Shown in pieces: positions 40,734 through 49,927 of a DNA stretch of 64,000 nucleotides (position 1 is the first letter of the stretch; the number at the start of each line of letters is the position of its first letter). The stretch comes from JBBQVS01 sp964250805 (lineage in GTDB: Bacteria > Chloroflexota > Ktedonobacteria > Ktedonobacterales > Ktedonobacteraceae): contig CAXUHG010000001.1 of the NCBI GenBank assembly GCA_964250805.1, positions 1 to 64,000 of the forward strand. The letters are read 5' to 3'. A program made the position numbers and the translations under genes. A model generated the notes under the pieces. The model saw only the letters and a program-made list of their open reading frames with translations, had not been told where the DNA came from and did not search any database.

Positions 40734-42965
40734 CTACGAGACGATTTTCCTTTTACTGTTCAAGTAATCCACTAGCAGGTACTCACCGAGGTTATCCTTG
40801 TCGGCGTAGAACATGCGCCCTTTGTTGATCTCGGTAAGTTGATCAATGAAGGCAACCATCCAGCTATCATCATACAGCATGAAGGTGTTGATGGTGATGC
40901 CTTCGCGGGTGCAACGCTTGACCTCTAGTAGAGTCTGCTGTTCCGCATAAGGGCTGGGATAGTCGAATTTCCAGACGCCATCCTCGAACCAGACGGTTGG
41001 ACCACCATCGGTAATCATGATGATCTGTTTGTTGACGCTCCGACTTCGTGCGAGCAGTTGTCGTGACAGCATCAAGCCGTGCGCCATGTTGGTGCCGCGC
41101 TGGTTGTCATAGATGCTCATCTCGACCAATTCCTCCGGCTTATACTCGTGAGCCATCGCCGAGAAGCCGACGATGTACAGGTTGTCGCGTGGAAACTGCG
41201 AGCTAATCAGGCTCTCCAACGCAACAGCCACCTTTTTCGCGGCAGGTTGGCAACGATTGAGAACCATACTGTAGCTCATGTCGATCATCAACACGGTTGA
41301 GGATTGTGTAGTGAATTCAGTACGGTAGACCTCGAAGTCTTCCTTGACGAGATGAACGGGTGTGCCCGTACCCTCTCGATGCACAGAGTTCATCAACGTT
41401 TGCTTGAGGTCAAGCAAGAACGCATCGCCAAACTCATACTGCTTGCTATCATCAGTCCGTTCACCACCGACACCACGATAAGGGCTGACGTGACGTCCGA
41501 AGCCGTCGCGTTTCATCTTATTGAAGATGTCTTGCAACGCCTTCTGACCAATCTTGCGAATGCCACGCGCCGTTAGCTCCCAGCGATTGCCCTTTTTCTG
41601 AATGTAGCCAGCCTCTTCGAGCGTCTTCATGAGTTCTTTCAGTTGTTCAACCGATTGATACTCTTCGTCGCCGAGGAGGTCCTTGACCTTTTCGCTATCA
41701 ATGGCGTCGATGTTGTCCAAGCGTCGCGCCTCTTGCATCTGGTCTTCCAGACCCTCCATTTGTTGCAATCGGTTCATCATGCGCATGGCTTCGTTGAGTG
41801 GTAAGGACTCTTTGCCTCGGAAGGGGAAGCGTGTTCGTGTCTGTTCCGATGGTGCCATCGCTTCGAGGTTCTGCGCAAGCTCCATCATATCGACGCGAAT
41901 ACGGTCATCGCCCATCATCTGCTCCATGAGGTCTTGCAACTCCTGGCGCTGATCTGGTGACAGATTCTCCATGATTCCTTGCATGGCTGCCGCTTGCTGC
42001 TGCATCTGCTCGATCAGATCGTCGAGAGAGTTGACGCCGGGGAAGTATTCGCCATGTTTTTGCATGAACGAATCGAAATCCGGTTCGCGTCCCTCTTGCC
42101 GCTCTTTGAGCATCTTGTTCAAATCGCGGATCATCTCGCGCAATTTAGCAACATCTTCGGGCGTCATGTTTTGCAGAGATTGCTGCATACCCTGGAAGTA
42201 TTGCTGCATCATCTGCTGTTGCAGGCTCGCCATTAGTTCATTGAACTTATCGCGGGCCTCATCATCCATAAAGTCGTATTCGGAGAGACCCTTGATTTGA
42301 CCAGGAATATCCTGCGGCAAACTATTGAGTGCCTCCTGCTTACGTTTGGCAATCATTTCGAGCATTTTCCGCATCTGCTGTGGACTTAATGCATCGCTAC
42401 TCTCTCCTGATTGCCCCTGCTGGCCTTGTTGTCCCTGTCCCTGCTGACCCTGTTGGCCTTGCTGAGACTGGCTTCCAGATTGGCTTTGTTGACCTTGCTG
42501 AGATTGGCTACCCTGCGGTTGCTGTCCCTGTTGTCCCTGCTGAGACTGGTTGCCCTGTAGCTGCTGCCCCTGCTGGCCTTGTGGGGACGGCTGACTCTCT
42601 TGAGGCTGTTGCCCATCTTGTGAGTCGAGGCGACGCTGTATGCCTTCTCGCTCTAGCTGCTTAATTTCGTCAAGTTTCTCACGCAGGTCGTCCATGACGC
42701 CGGAGGCCATATTGTAACGATTGAGTTGCTCGTTGCGGGCATTCCGCATACGCTCCATCATTTCACGTAGGCCCATCGACTTGCGACCATCTTCGCTCTG
42801 AATGCCTTCCCGCATGAGGCGACGCATCGCCTCTTGCAGGTTGCCATTCTCCAGGTAGTCGTCGGACAAAGCTTTGAGAATATCGTCGGCATCAAGTCCT
42901 TCGATACGCTGTGTGCCATCCCAACGCGAGTACCCGTAGCGGTTCTTACGAAAGCGTTCAAACAT
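40734..42965 (-). CDS. VWA-domain protein with a Gln-rich linker
   Basis: A 743-residue partner of the adjacent BchI-like ATPase. The C-terminal von Willebrand A domain has a full metal-ion adhesion site: Asp562-x-Ser-x-Ser (IDMSYS), Thr625 (RGTN) and Asp653 (ITDGG). Residues 117-190 are almost pure Gln, Gly and Ser. Residues 240-450 are Met/Gln-rich helices (MASLQQQMMQQYF, MQQQAAAMQGIMENLSPDQRQELQDLMEQMMGDD). The pairing of MoxR/BchI-type AAA+ ATPase and VWA protein is like MoxR-VWA and chelatase I-D pairs that insert metals or remodel complexes. The target is unknown. No membrane segment is seen. Confidence 0.85.
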   Translation of the reverse strand: MFERFRKNRYGYSRWDGTQRIEGLDADDILKALSDDYLENGNLQEAMRRLMREGIQSEDGRKSMGLREMMERMRNARNEQLNRYNMASGVMDDLREKLDEIKQLEREGIQRRLDSQDGQQPQESQPSPQGQQGQQLQGNQSQQGQQGQQPQGSQSQQGQQSQSGSQSQQGQQGQQGQGQQGQQGQSGESSDALSPQQMRKMLEMIAKRKQEALNSLPQDIPGQIKGLSEYDFMDDEARDKFNELMASLQQQMMQQYFQGMQQSLQNMTPEDVAKLREMIRDLNKMLKERQEGREPDFDSFMQKHGEYFPGVNSLDDLIEQMQQQAAAMQGIMENLSPDQRQELQDLMEQMMGDDRIRVDMMELAQNLEAMAPSEQTRTRFPFRGKESLPLNEAMRMMNRLQQMEGLEDQMQEARRLDNIDAIDSEKVKDLLGDEEYQSVEQLKELMKTLEEAGYIQKKGNRWELTARGIRKIGQKALQDIFNKMKRDGFGRHVSPYRGVGGERTDDSKQYEFGDAFLLDLKQTLMNSVHREGTGTPVHLVKEDFEVYRTEFTTQSSTVLMIDMSYSMVLNRCQPAAKKVAVALESLISSQFPRDNLYIVGFSAMAHEYKPEELVEMSIYDNQRGTNMAHGLMLSRQLLARSRSVNKQIIMITDGGPTVWFEDGVWKFDYPSPYAEQQTLLEVKRCTREGITINTFMLYDDSWMVAFIDQLTEINKGRMFYADKDNLGEYLLVDYLNSKRKIVS

Positions 42966-42977
42966 GTCGCGTGTCCC

Positions 42978-44381
42978 TTATCGGCGATAGCGTGTTTTGC
43001 CGCCGACTGCATCTTTATTGAGACGCCTATTTAAGTGTAGTCCTTCGAGGATAAATTCGATGGACGATGCAATACTGGATGGGTTGCCGCGACCATTGAG
43101 TTTGTCAATAGCTTTGCTCAAGCCACCAACTTTGGAGAGTTGGTTGACATACTCCATAGAGGGCATGTCATCGGCGACGTGAACGCTGAGGCCGCGCTCG
43201 AAGCCAGCTACAAGCTGATCAAATTCGCGCTGCTCAAAGTACTGTCCGAAGACGCTGAGAACAGCGGCATTGACAATCTTCTGCACGACGCGCTCTTCCG
43301 TGACATCACCAACGGTATCCAACTCGATTTTACCAGAGGTCGAGGCGATGATCGACGACAAATCGCTCACACGCGGCGCGATGCTGCGCTCATGGAGACG
43401 TAGGGCACGTTTGGTGGCGTTACTCAGCACGTTCTCATAGTTGGAGACGCTGACACGCACGCTCACGCCGGAACGCTGACTGATATCGTTACTGTTACGT
43501 GCAAGGTGCGTAATCTCGGCAACGATCTCTTTCATGAACTGCGGGAACACAACGTCCATGCCTTCAAGTGGATAATGGTTGCTCTCCGCCTCCATGATCT
43601 GGATTTCATGTTCGATTGTGAGCGGGTAGTGCGTGCGAATCTCGGAACCAATGCGGTCCTTCAACGGTGTGATGATGCGACCACGATTGGTATAATCTTC
43701 CGGGTTGGCACTAGCGACGACGTAGACATCGAGTGGCAAGCGGATTTTATAGCCACGAATCTGTACATCGCGCTCTTCCATGATATTCAACAAGCCAACC
43801 TGAATGCGCTCCGCAAGGTCTGGTAGCTCGTTGATACAGAAAATGCCGCGATGAGTTCGTGGAATCATGCCGTAGTGAATGGTTAGCTCGTCCGAGAGAT
43901 AGCGACCCTCGGCGACGCGAACGGGATCAACCTCACCGACAAGATCTGAGATGGTGATGTCGGGTGTGGCAAGCTTTTCGCCGTAACGCTGCTCGCGCGG
44001 CAGCCACGCAATTTCTACAAGGTCGTCGTGTTCCGCGACTTTGTCACGGCACGCCTTGCAGATGGGTGCGAATGGGTCGTCATTTATTTCACAGCCAGCG
44101 ATGACTGGAACAACTTCATCTAACAGATTGACGAGGCTACGCGCCATACGCGTTTTTGCCTGACCGCGCTCACCAAGAAAGATTATGTCTTGACCAGAAA
44201 GAATGGCGTTTTCGATTTGAGGAATAACGGTATCCTCATAGCCGACAATTCCTGGGAACAACTCTTCCCCGTTCCGTATTTTCTGAATAAGATTTTTGCG
44301 TAACTCCTCTTTGATGGAAAGAACCTTATATCCACTTTCACGCAATTCACCGATAGTGCGTGGTCGAGTAGTAATGGTCAT
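42978..44381 (-). CDS. BchI/ChlI-like AAA+ ATPase
   Basis: A 467-residue AAA+ protein of the magnesium-chelatase subunit I-like group, not a true chelatase subunit by context. Walker A is GERGQAKTR (residues 70-78), Walker B GIFCINELPDL, and sensor 1 VVASANPEDYTNRGR. An insert with ICKAC could bind zinc. Other segments such as SDELTIHYGMIPRTHRG and MEERDVQIRGYKIRLPLDVYV are typical. It lies 12 bases upstream of the VWA gene; ATPase and VWA protein very likely form one complex. No porphyrin genes are near. Confidence 0.87.
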   Translation of the reverse strand: MTITTRPRTIGELRESGYKVLSIKEELRKNLIQKIRNGEELFPGIVGYEDTVIPQIENAILSGQDIIFLGERGQAKTRMARSLVNLLDEVVPVIAGCEINDDPFAPICKACRDKVAEHDDLVEIAWLPREQRYGEKLATPDITISDLVGEVDPVRVAEGRYLSDELTIHYGMIPRTHRGIFCINELPDLAERIQVGLLNIMEERDVQIRGYKIRLPLDVYVVASANPEDYTNRGRIITPLKDRIGSEIRTHYPLTIEHEIQIMEAESNHYPLEGMDVVFPQFMKEIVAEITHLARNSNDISQRSGVSVRVSVSNYENVLSNATKRALRLHERSIAPRVSDLSSIIASTSGKIELDTVGDVTEERVVQKIVNAAVLSVFGQYFEQREFDQLVAGFERGLSVHVADDMPSMEYVNQLSKVGGLSKAIDKLNGRGNPSSIASSIEFILEGLHLNRRLNKDAVGGKTRYRR

Positions 44382-44535
44382 TCTGCTACCTTTCTTGGGG
44401 ACTGGTATCGTGGAACAGAGGTGTCTGATCGAGGATACAGTGATCGAAGCCTACAACATCTCACGCTACCAACAACTGGTGGAACCATATTTGATTCTAC
44501 AGCCTATGAGAGAAAAACGCAAGGGTAATTAAAGT

Positions 44536-44594
44536 CCTTAATAACACCTTTTTCTGGGACAAGGAACTTGTCTCAGAAAAAGGTGTTATTAAGG
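44536..44594 (-). terminator. 28-bp hairpin after the KimA-like gene
   Basis: Arms 44536-44563 and 44567-44594 pair with one mismatch (G-U capable in one RNA), with a 3-base loop, ending three bases before the transporter stop codon. T and A runs lie in the arms. It follows the 3' end of the minus-strand transporter. Confidence 0.75.
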
Positions 44595-44597
44595 AGG

Positions 44598-47261
44598 TTA
44601 TATGGGCAAAATTGGCTCTAAGGGTTGTCGCCTTTCACGCGCCCGACTTGGCAGTTGTTGGGGTACACTGGTCACGATAACGTTCTCGCGGAAGAGTAGC
44701 GACCATTTCAATTGGAACGCGGTCTGATTGTGCAGGACATATTCCCACACATGCGCGACAACGAACTCTGGCAGAATAACGTTGACGGCGTAATCAGGGT
44801 AGAGTTCTCGCATAGAGTCAATGTAGTTCAACAATGGACGCGCTAGAGAGCGATAGGGCGACTCGATCACCACCAGCTCCGTCTTTTCATCAGGTTTAAG
44901 ATGCTTTTTCCAGATATCCCAGTCGTGACGCATCTTATCGGCGTTCTGCTGCTCGACGGCAACATGCACAGCTACTACATAGTCCGAGATGGAGCGAGCG
45001 TAGGCAAGGCTTTGTTTTGATGCTTTATCAAGCCCCGCGATTGGCACAATGAATAGGTGCTTGACTTGCTTGGGGTTTTCTGGAATAAAGTCACTTTCAC
45101 TATGTGATACCAAATGTCTTGGGTCCTTGTAAGGCGAGATATCGGTAACGATAATGCCTGGACGGTACAGTAGGGCAGCCTTGAGTCGGAGGGCGATACG
45201 GTTGCGTAGGAAGTACTCCCACCCATGATCGACCTCGACCTCCGGCAATATCACCGTCAGAGTATCGGTTGGAAACTCTTTGTGGGCATTATCAATGTAC
45301 GCGAGAACCTGTCCAGGTACGGTGTTACGGTTCGTGATTGGCACAATCTCCAGCGGTGTGCGCTCGTCTTCTGCAAACTGTTGTTGCCATGCATCCCACG
45401 CTACTCTAAGTGCTTCAGCATGCCCATCATGGTTAGAGACGTGAATCGCTAGAACATCAGAGGAGACGGAGCGAGCATACGATACGCTCTGTTTTACAAG
45501 AGCAGTCAAGCCAGCAACGGGAACGATGAGACGATGGTGAATGTCAGCAGGTCGAATAGGAATTTCTGAGGTACGCTCGTGTTCGACGCGCGTATAGTGA
45601 CGGTGAATTAGCTCAAACGTTACTACCAACACAGGAATAAGAATAACGACGATCCAGGCACCTTGCAAAAATTTCGTGTAGGCGATTATTATGGCTACCA
45701 GAAATGTTGCTATAGCACCCAGGCCATTCACAACAAGACTACGTTGCCATCCTGGTTGCTCTTTCCGTAAGTGCCACCAGTGACGTACCATGCCGCTCTG
45801 CGAAAGAGTGAAAGACATAAAGACGCCTACCGCATACAGGTTGATGAGCAGCGTTGCATCTCCTCTAAATACAATCAGCAATAGACCCGCCAATACCGCT
45901 AGGAAGACAATTCCAATTGAATACGAGAGGCGATCACCTCGAAAGGCAAACTGGTGTGGCAGGAAATTGTCCCGTGCTAACAAAGAGGCCAGCAGAGGGA
46001 AGCCCGAATAACTGGTATTGGCAGCTAGCACGAGAACGAACAGTGTGGCTATCTGAAACACATAATACATAAAGGCGAGAGGTCCAGTGAATACCTGTGC
46101 TGCAATTTGTGCTACGACAGTAGGATGACCTGTTAACACATTCGCTTCGACGTGATAAGAGGTTGCCAGCAAGGTAATGCCACTGAAGAGCGTTCCTAGA
46201 ATAATAGCCATCCAGGTAAGAGTTGCGGCAGCATTACGTGTTGTGGGCTTTTTGAAATTAGGAACGCCGTTGGAAATGGCTTCAACGCCCGTCATCGCCG
46301 AACAGCCAGCGGCAAAAGAGCGAAGTATCAGGAAAAGTGACAACCCTTCTATAGGGGCAACATGAGCAAACTGACCAACAACGGTGTGATGCTCAAAAAG
46401 GAAACCTTTGATGAGGCCAACAACAATCAGCAGAACAGCACTTCCGACAAAGATATAGGTAGGAATAGCAAAGATAGTGCCGGATTCACGCACGCCGCGC
46501 AGATTTACAATCGTGATGAAAATGACAAGTGCGACATCTATGATAACAATAGTCGTTGTAGGAATACCGTTGGTAAAGAGCGATGCTAGATTCTGCACCC
46601 CCGACGCCACGCTTACGGAGACGGTGAGAACGTAGTCAATTAGCAGTGATGCAGCGGCAATAAGTCCGGCTAATGTTCCGAGGTTGTCTTTAGCGACGGT
46701 GTATGATCCACCGCCATTGGGATATGCAAAAATCGTTTGACGGTACGAAAGAGCGACAATAATAAGTAGCAGTACGATAGCAACGGCAATGGGAAGTGTG
46801 AGACCCAGCATGGCAGAACCGGCTGCAACCAACGTGGCTAAGATTGCCTCGGTCGCATAGGCAACCGACGAGATGGCATCTGATGAGAGAATTGCTAAAG
46901 CTTTTACCTTCGTCATGCGCTCTTGCTCGGCTTCCGCAGTTGGGATGGCAGTACCGATGAGGACACGCTTCACATTGTAATTGAAGCGTCCAAGTCTCCC
47001 TCTTGGAATCTCTGTCTCTGGCGTGGCTTCAAGCAGGCCGGAGTCTACGCGCTTTAACGAAGTATGGGCGTAGGTTCTGCGAACGCGCTGATCGCCGGCT
47101 CTGCTTCCTTGTAATATTTCGGTACGCACAAGTTGGGCAGGATCGTTTTCGTCGCTATTTTGCACACCTGCACTACCACCTGTGCCTCTGGTTGCCCAGT
47201 TCTCACCGTCTCCTGTATTTTCACTTGCTTTTTGCAAAGAGTCTTCTTGTTTCTGATCCAT
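44598..47261 (-). CDS. KimA-like potassium transporter with two C-terminal cytosolic domains
   Basis: An 887-residue APC-superfamily protein closely resembling the Bacillus KimA (YdaO) K+/H+ symporter. Segments that carry K+-site residues there are kept: LSSDAISSVAYATEAIL, SLLIDYVLTVSVSVASG, and MTGVEAISNGVPNFK. About 12 helices cover residues 120-560. KimA has one USP-like cytosolic domain; here there are two in tandem, starting LIVPVAGLTALVKQSVSYARS and LFIVPIAGLDKASKQSLAYARS. The first 90 residues are a hydrophilic extension. ATG 47261 is preferred over TTG 47288, having AAGGAT upstream. No c-di-AMP riboswitch was seen upstream. Confidence 0.85.
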   Translation of the reverse strand: MDQKQEDSLQKASENTGDGENWATRGTGGSAGVQNSDENDPAQLVRTEILQGSRAGDQRVRRTYAHTSLKRVDSGLLEATPETEIPRGRLGRFNYNVKRVLIGTAIPTAEAEQERMTKVKALAILSSDAISSVAYATEAILATLVAAGSAMLGLTLPIAVAIVLLLIIVALSYRQTIFAYPNGGGSYTVAKDNLGTLAGLIAAASLLIDYVLTVSVSVASGVQNLASLFTNGIPTTTIVIIDVALVIFITIVNLRGVRESGTIFAIPTYIFVGSAVLLIVVGLIKGFLFEHHTVVGQFAHVAPIEGLSLFLILRSFAAGCSAMTGVEAISNGVPNFKKPTTRNAAATLTWMAIILGTLFSGITLLATSYHVEANVLTGHPTVVAQIAAQVFTGPLAFMYYVFQIATLFVLVLAANTSYSGFPLLASLLARDNFLPHQFAFRGDRLSYSIGIVFLAVLAGLLLIVFRGDATLLINLYAVGVFMSFTLSQSGMVRHWWHLRKEQPGWQRSLVVNGLGAIATFLVAIIIAYTKFLQGAWIVVILIPVLVVTFELIHRHYTRVEHERTSEIPIRPADIHHRLIVPVAGLTALVKQSVSYARSVSSDVLAIHVSNHDGHAEALRVAWDAWQQQFAEDERTPLEIVPITNRNTVPGQVLAYIDNAHKEFPTDTLTVILPEVEVDHGWEYFLRNRIALRLKAALLYRPGIIVTDISPYKDPRHLVSHSESDFIPENPKQVKHLFIVPIAGLDKASKQSLAYARSISDYVVAVHVAVEQQNADKMRHDWDIWKKHLKPDEKTELVVIESPYRSLARPLLNYIDSMRELYPDYAVNVILPEFVVAHVWEYVLHNQTAFQLKWSLLFRENVIVTSVPQQLPSRARERRQPLEPILPI

Positions 47262-47598
47262 TCTGAAATTTGCATCCTTGTGCTTCAATGCGTGTTCTAT
47301 ACGAGCAATGCAGCGTCTTGTGAGACGCTATCGGATATAGTATATCACCTAGCTATAGTGATATACGCAAGCCTGTTGTTTTGTTCTCACGAGGCTAAAT
47401 CACCATAACCATAGTATAGACAAAATGATGTTGTATAACAAATGCTCTTAAATATATGTATGTAACGGCATAAGCGAAAAACGGGACATAAAGCAGGGTA
47501 TACTAGTACTAAAGGATAGCTGAGTCCATTTTTTGGCAAGAGCAAGCAACAGATGTATACTATGGAGCAAAGAAATTTCCCGAAAGAGGTAGGTAGTT
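47262..47598. promoter_or_regulatory. Divergent control region with two dyads
   Basis: GTATATCAC (47340-47348) and GTGATATAC (47358-47366) form a perfect 9-9-9 inverted repeat, a likely operator overlapping possible -10 boxes. A hairpin AGCGTCT-TGTG-AGACGCT (47312-47329) lies between it and the KimA-like start and would be in that gene's leader RNA. The right part, before 47599, shows nothing clear. Confidence 0.5.
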
Positions 47599-49830
47599 AT
47601 GAGTATAGCATCTGGGGGACAGTTGCTTTACCAACGAATTCGGCACATTACACGTATCGTGTTTTATCCTGCACCCGAACTCATGCCGCGCACACGGACA
47701 TTCTGGTGGGCAACTGGCGTAGTAGCACTCGCGGCACTTCTCTTTGCTGGCTTCTATATTCTCTATTTAACGCGCCTTCAAGATGCATATATGACACATG
47801 CCGAAGATTTGGGCATCATGGATCAAGCTATCTGGAATACTGTACATGGCAATTTGCTGCATCAGACGCTTTGCAATACGTTGACAGATACAAATTGTTA
47901 TGATGTAGATGGTATTTCGCGCTTTGCAATTCATTTCGAGCCTATTCTGCTCCCTCTCTCGCTACTGTATCTGATTGCACCAACACCAAAGACATTGATG
48001 GTGCTACAAACGCTGATTGTGGCAAGCGGTGCGTTTCCGGCGTTCTGGTTGGCACGCTTACGCTTACGTAACGAGTGGATTGGCGTGATGTGTGCGGTTC
48101 TCTACCTACTCTATCCCGCACAACAGCAGGCAACGACATTCGATTTTCACGCTGTTACGTTCACCGCTTCTCTCCTCCTGTTTGCATTGTACTTTCTTTA
48201 TACAAGGCGAACGGGATGGCTTTTCGTTTTTGTGATTCTCTCGATGGCATGTAAAGAGGAGATTCCTGGTATCATTGTCTTGCTGGGCTTATGGACGATG
48301 CTATTTCAGCATCGCTGGCGCATTGGCTTGGGACTTATCGCACTCGCCTTTGCATGGTTTGGTGCCAGTCTCGTGGTCGTGCATTTTTTCAGTCCTACAG
48401 GGCATTCGCTACTCACCTCTCGCTATACCTATTTAGGAAGTAGTCCAACACAGATTCTCCACAATGTTGTATTTAATGCGAAAACATTGCTAAAAGACCA
48501 TGTACTCGAAACCACTCATATCTACTATCTACGAGTTCTGCTCACACCAACCGGGTATCTTGCATTGCTTGCTCCCTGGATACTGGTTCTTGCACTACCA
48601 ACGCTTCTGCTTAATCTCTTCAGCACAGACCCGCAGATGTACAGCGGTCTTTATCAGTATAATGCCGAAATCGTACCATTTCTCATTTTTGCGACTATCG
48701 AGGCTCTGTGGTTAATTCAATGGTGCGTGCGTAAAATAGTGGGATATGTGCAGTACCAGAACATCTCTATGCCGATAATCGCGTGGGCGAATGGTCGTAA
48801 ATATATGCCCGTGCTTGAGAAGACCGGTCTCTTAATCGTGCTGACAGGCTATATTCTAGTGAGCGTCATACGAGCAGACGTGAGCAAGGGCGTGACTCCC
48901 TTTACGCAAGGTTTCGTCTGGCCCCAAAGCTCCGCCCATACCGCGCTGGCACAAACGTTTATCAAGGATATTCCATCAAATGCCTCAATATCAGCTCAGT
49001 CATCGCTAGTACCTCATATCAGTCATCGCGCGGACATTTATCTTTTTCCGTATGATGCAGCTAATGCCGACTATATCTTTCTTGATGTGACAAGCGATCT
49101 CTACCCCTTTGTGAATTCAGTAGATTATATTCGTACTGCGAAAGAGTTATTGCTTGATGGAAAGCACGGCATTGTTGCTGCACGCGACGGCTATCTACTC
49201 ATTCAGCGCGGCCTCGCGTCACCAGGAATATCGCCCTTTTCAATGGTAGACTCAAGTGATGCACCAGATACGAGTGATGTGCTACCAGAACTACCAAAGC
49301 GTTTTTGCTCTTTTGTCAAGCCAGCACCTAAGAGCATTACGCATCCAGTACAGGTTACGTTTTCGCAGCATGTACCGGATTCTTCGGGTAGTATGAATTT
49401 GATTGGGTATTCAGCAGGTGTACCAAGTAAGTTAAGTATTTCAGCGGGCTATATCTCTTTGACAACCGACTGGGAGGTAAGCGATACGATAGAGATGCCC
49501 CTGCAGCAAATCATCTTGATTACCGATAAGTATGGTCACGAGCATCTTGCTAGCACTGATGTACCTTCGGTTTACTGGTGCCAAACGAACACATGGAAGC
49601 CCAAGATGCTGCTGCGCATTACAAGTCGCATCTTCTCTATTCGGAGTCTTGACCTGCCACAGGGTCCCGCACATCTCTCGTTCGCGTTGATTCCCTTGCT
49701 GCAGCCAGCGAAGAGCCTTATGGATATCCAGGCTCGTTTACCTGTGCATATTATTCAGGCACCTAAGACGGTCACAGTATCAAAGGGGACGAATGCGCTT
49801 GAGATAATGCCGATGATGCTTGTACCGTAA
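47599..49830 (+). CDS. DUF2079 membrane protein
   Basis: A 743-residue polytopic membrane protein with about ten helices in residues 25-430, then a soluble region. Segments such as EDLGIMDQAIWNTVHGNLLHQTL, RFAIHFEPILLPLSLLYLIAPTPKTLMVLQTLIVASGAFPAFWLARL and FHAVTFTASLLLFALYFL match the DUF2079 family, which has a GT-C glycosyltransferase-like layout. The final 200 residues are predicted extracytoplasmic and beta-rich. Substrate and role are unknown. GAAAGAGGTAGG precedes the start. Divergent from the KimA-like gene. Confidence 0.8.
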   Translation: MSIASGGQLLYQRIRHITRIVFYPAPELMPRTRTFWWATGVVALAALLFAGFYILYLTRLQDAYMTHAEDLGIMDQAIWNTVHGNLLHQTLCNTLTDTNCYDVDGISRFAIHFEPILLPLSLLYLIAPTPKTLMVLQTLIVASGAFPAFWLARLRLRNEWIGVMCAVLYLLYPAQQQATTFDFHAVTFTASLLLFALYFLYTRRTGWLFVFVILSMACKEEIPGIIVLLGLWTMLFQHRWRIGLGLIALAFAWFGASLVVVHFFSPTGHSLLTSRYTYLGSSPTQILHNVVFNAKTLLKDHVLETTHIYYLRVLLTPTGYLALLAPWILVLALPTLLLNLFSTDPQMYSGLYQYNAEIVPFLIFATIEALWLIQWCVRKIVGYVQYQNISMPIIAWANGRKYMPVLEKTGLLIVLTGYILVSVIRADVSKGVTPFTQGFVWPQSSAHTALAQTFIKDIPSNASISAQSSLVPHISHRADIYLFPYDAANADYIFLDVTSDLYPFVNSVDYIRTAKELLLDGKHGIVAARDGYLLIQRGLASPGISPFSMVDSSDAPDTSDVLPELPKRFCSFVKPAPKSITHPVQVTFSQHVPDSSGSMNLIGYSAGVPSKLSISAGYISLTTDWEVSDTIEMPLQQIILITDKYGHEHLASTDVPSVYWCQTNTWKPKMLLRITSRIFSIRSLDLPQGPAHLSFALIPLLQPAKSLMDIQARLPVHIIQAPKTVTVSKGTNALEIMPMMLVP

Positions 49831-49851
49831 CTGTCCATTTAATGGGGAAAA

Positions 49852-49879
49852 GTAGGGGCGTAATGAATTAGACCCCTAC
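49852..49879. repeat. Short GTAGGGGC palindrome
   Basis: GTAGGGGCGTAATGAATTAG followed by ACCCCTAC, partly self-complementary at its ends. It shares GGGCGTAATGAATTA with the inverted repeat at 865-984. It lies between convergent gene ends. Confidence 0.55.
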
Positions 49880-49927
49880 AGGTGGTTCAATTGAAGATTG
49901 GTGAACTATACAGGCATTGTCAAGTAA

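Noticed and set aside
42390..42640. Long plus-strand frame opposite the Gln-rich region (valine/alanine-rich product)
   Set aside because: It is a shadow of the low-complexity CAG/CAA-type repeat in the VWA gene.
42978..44381. True magnesium chelatase subunit I
   Set aside because: The AAA+ core is similar, but there are no chlorophyll or cobalamin genes, and the VWA partner is unlike BchD/ChlD in layout.
47262..47420. c-di-AMP (ydaO) riboswitch ahead of the KimA-like gene
   Set aside because: The conserved riboswitch segments could not be found by eye in the leader; only a simple hairpin is present.
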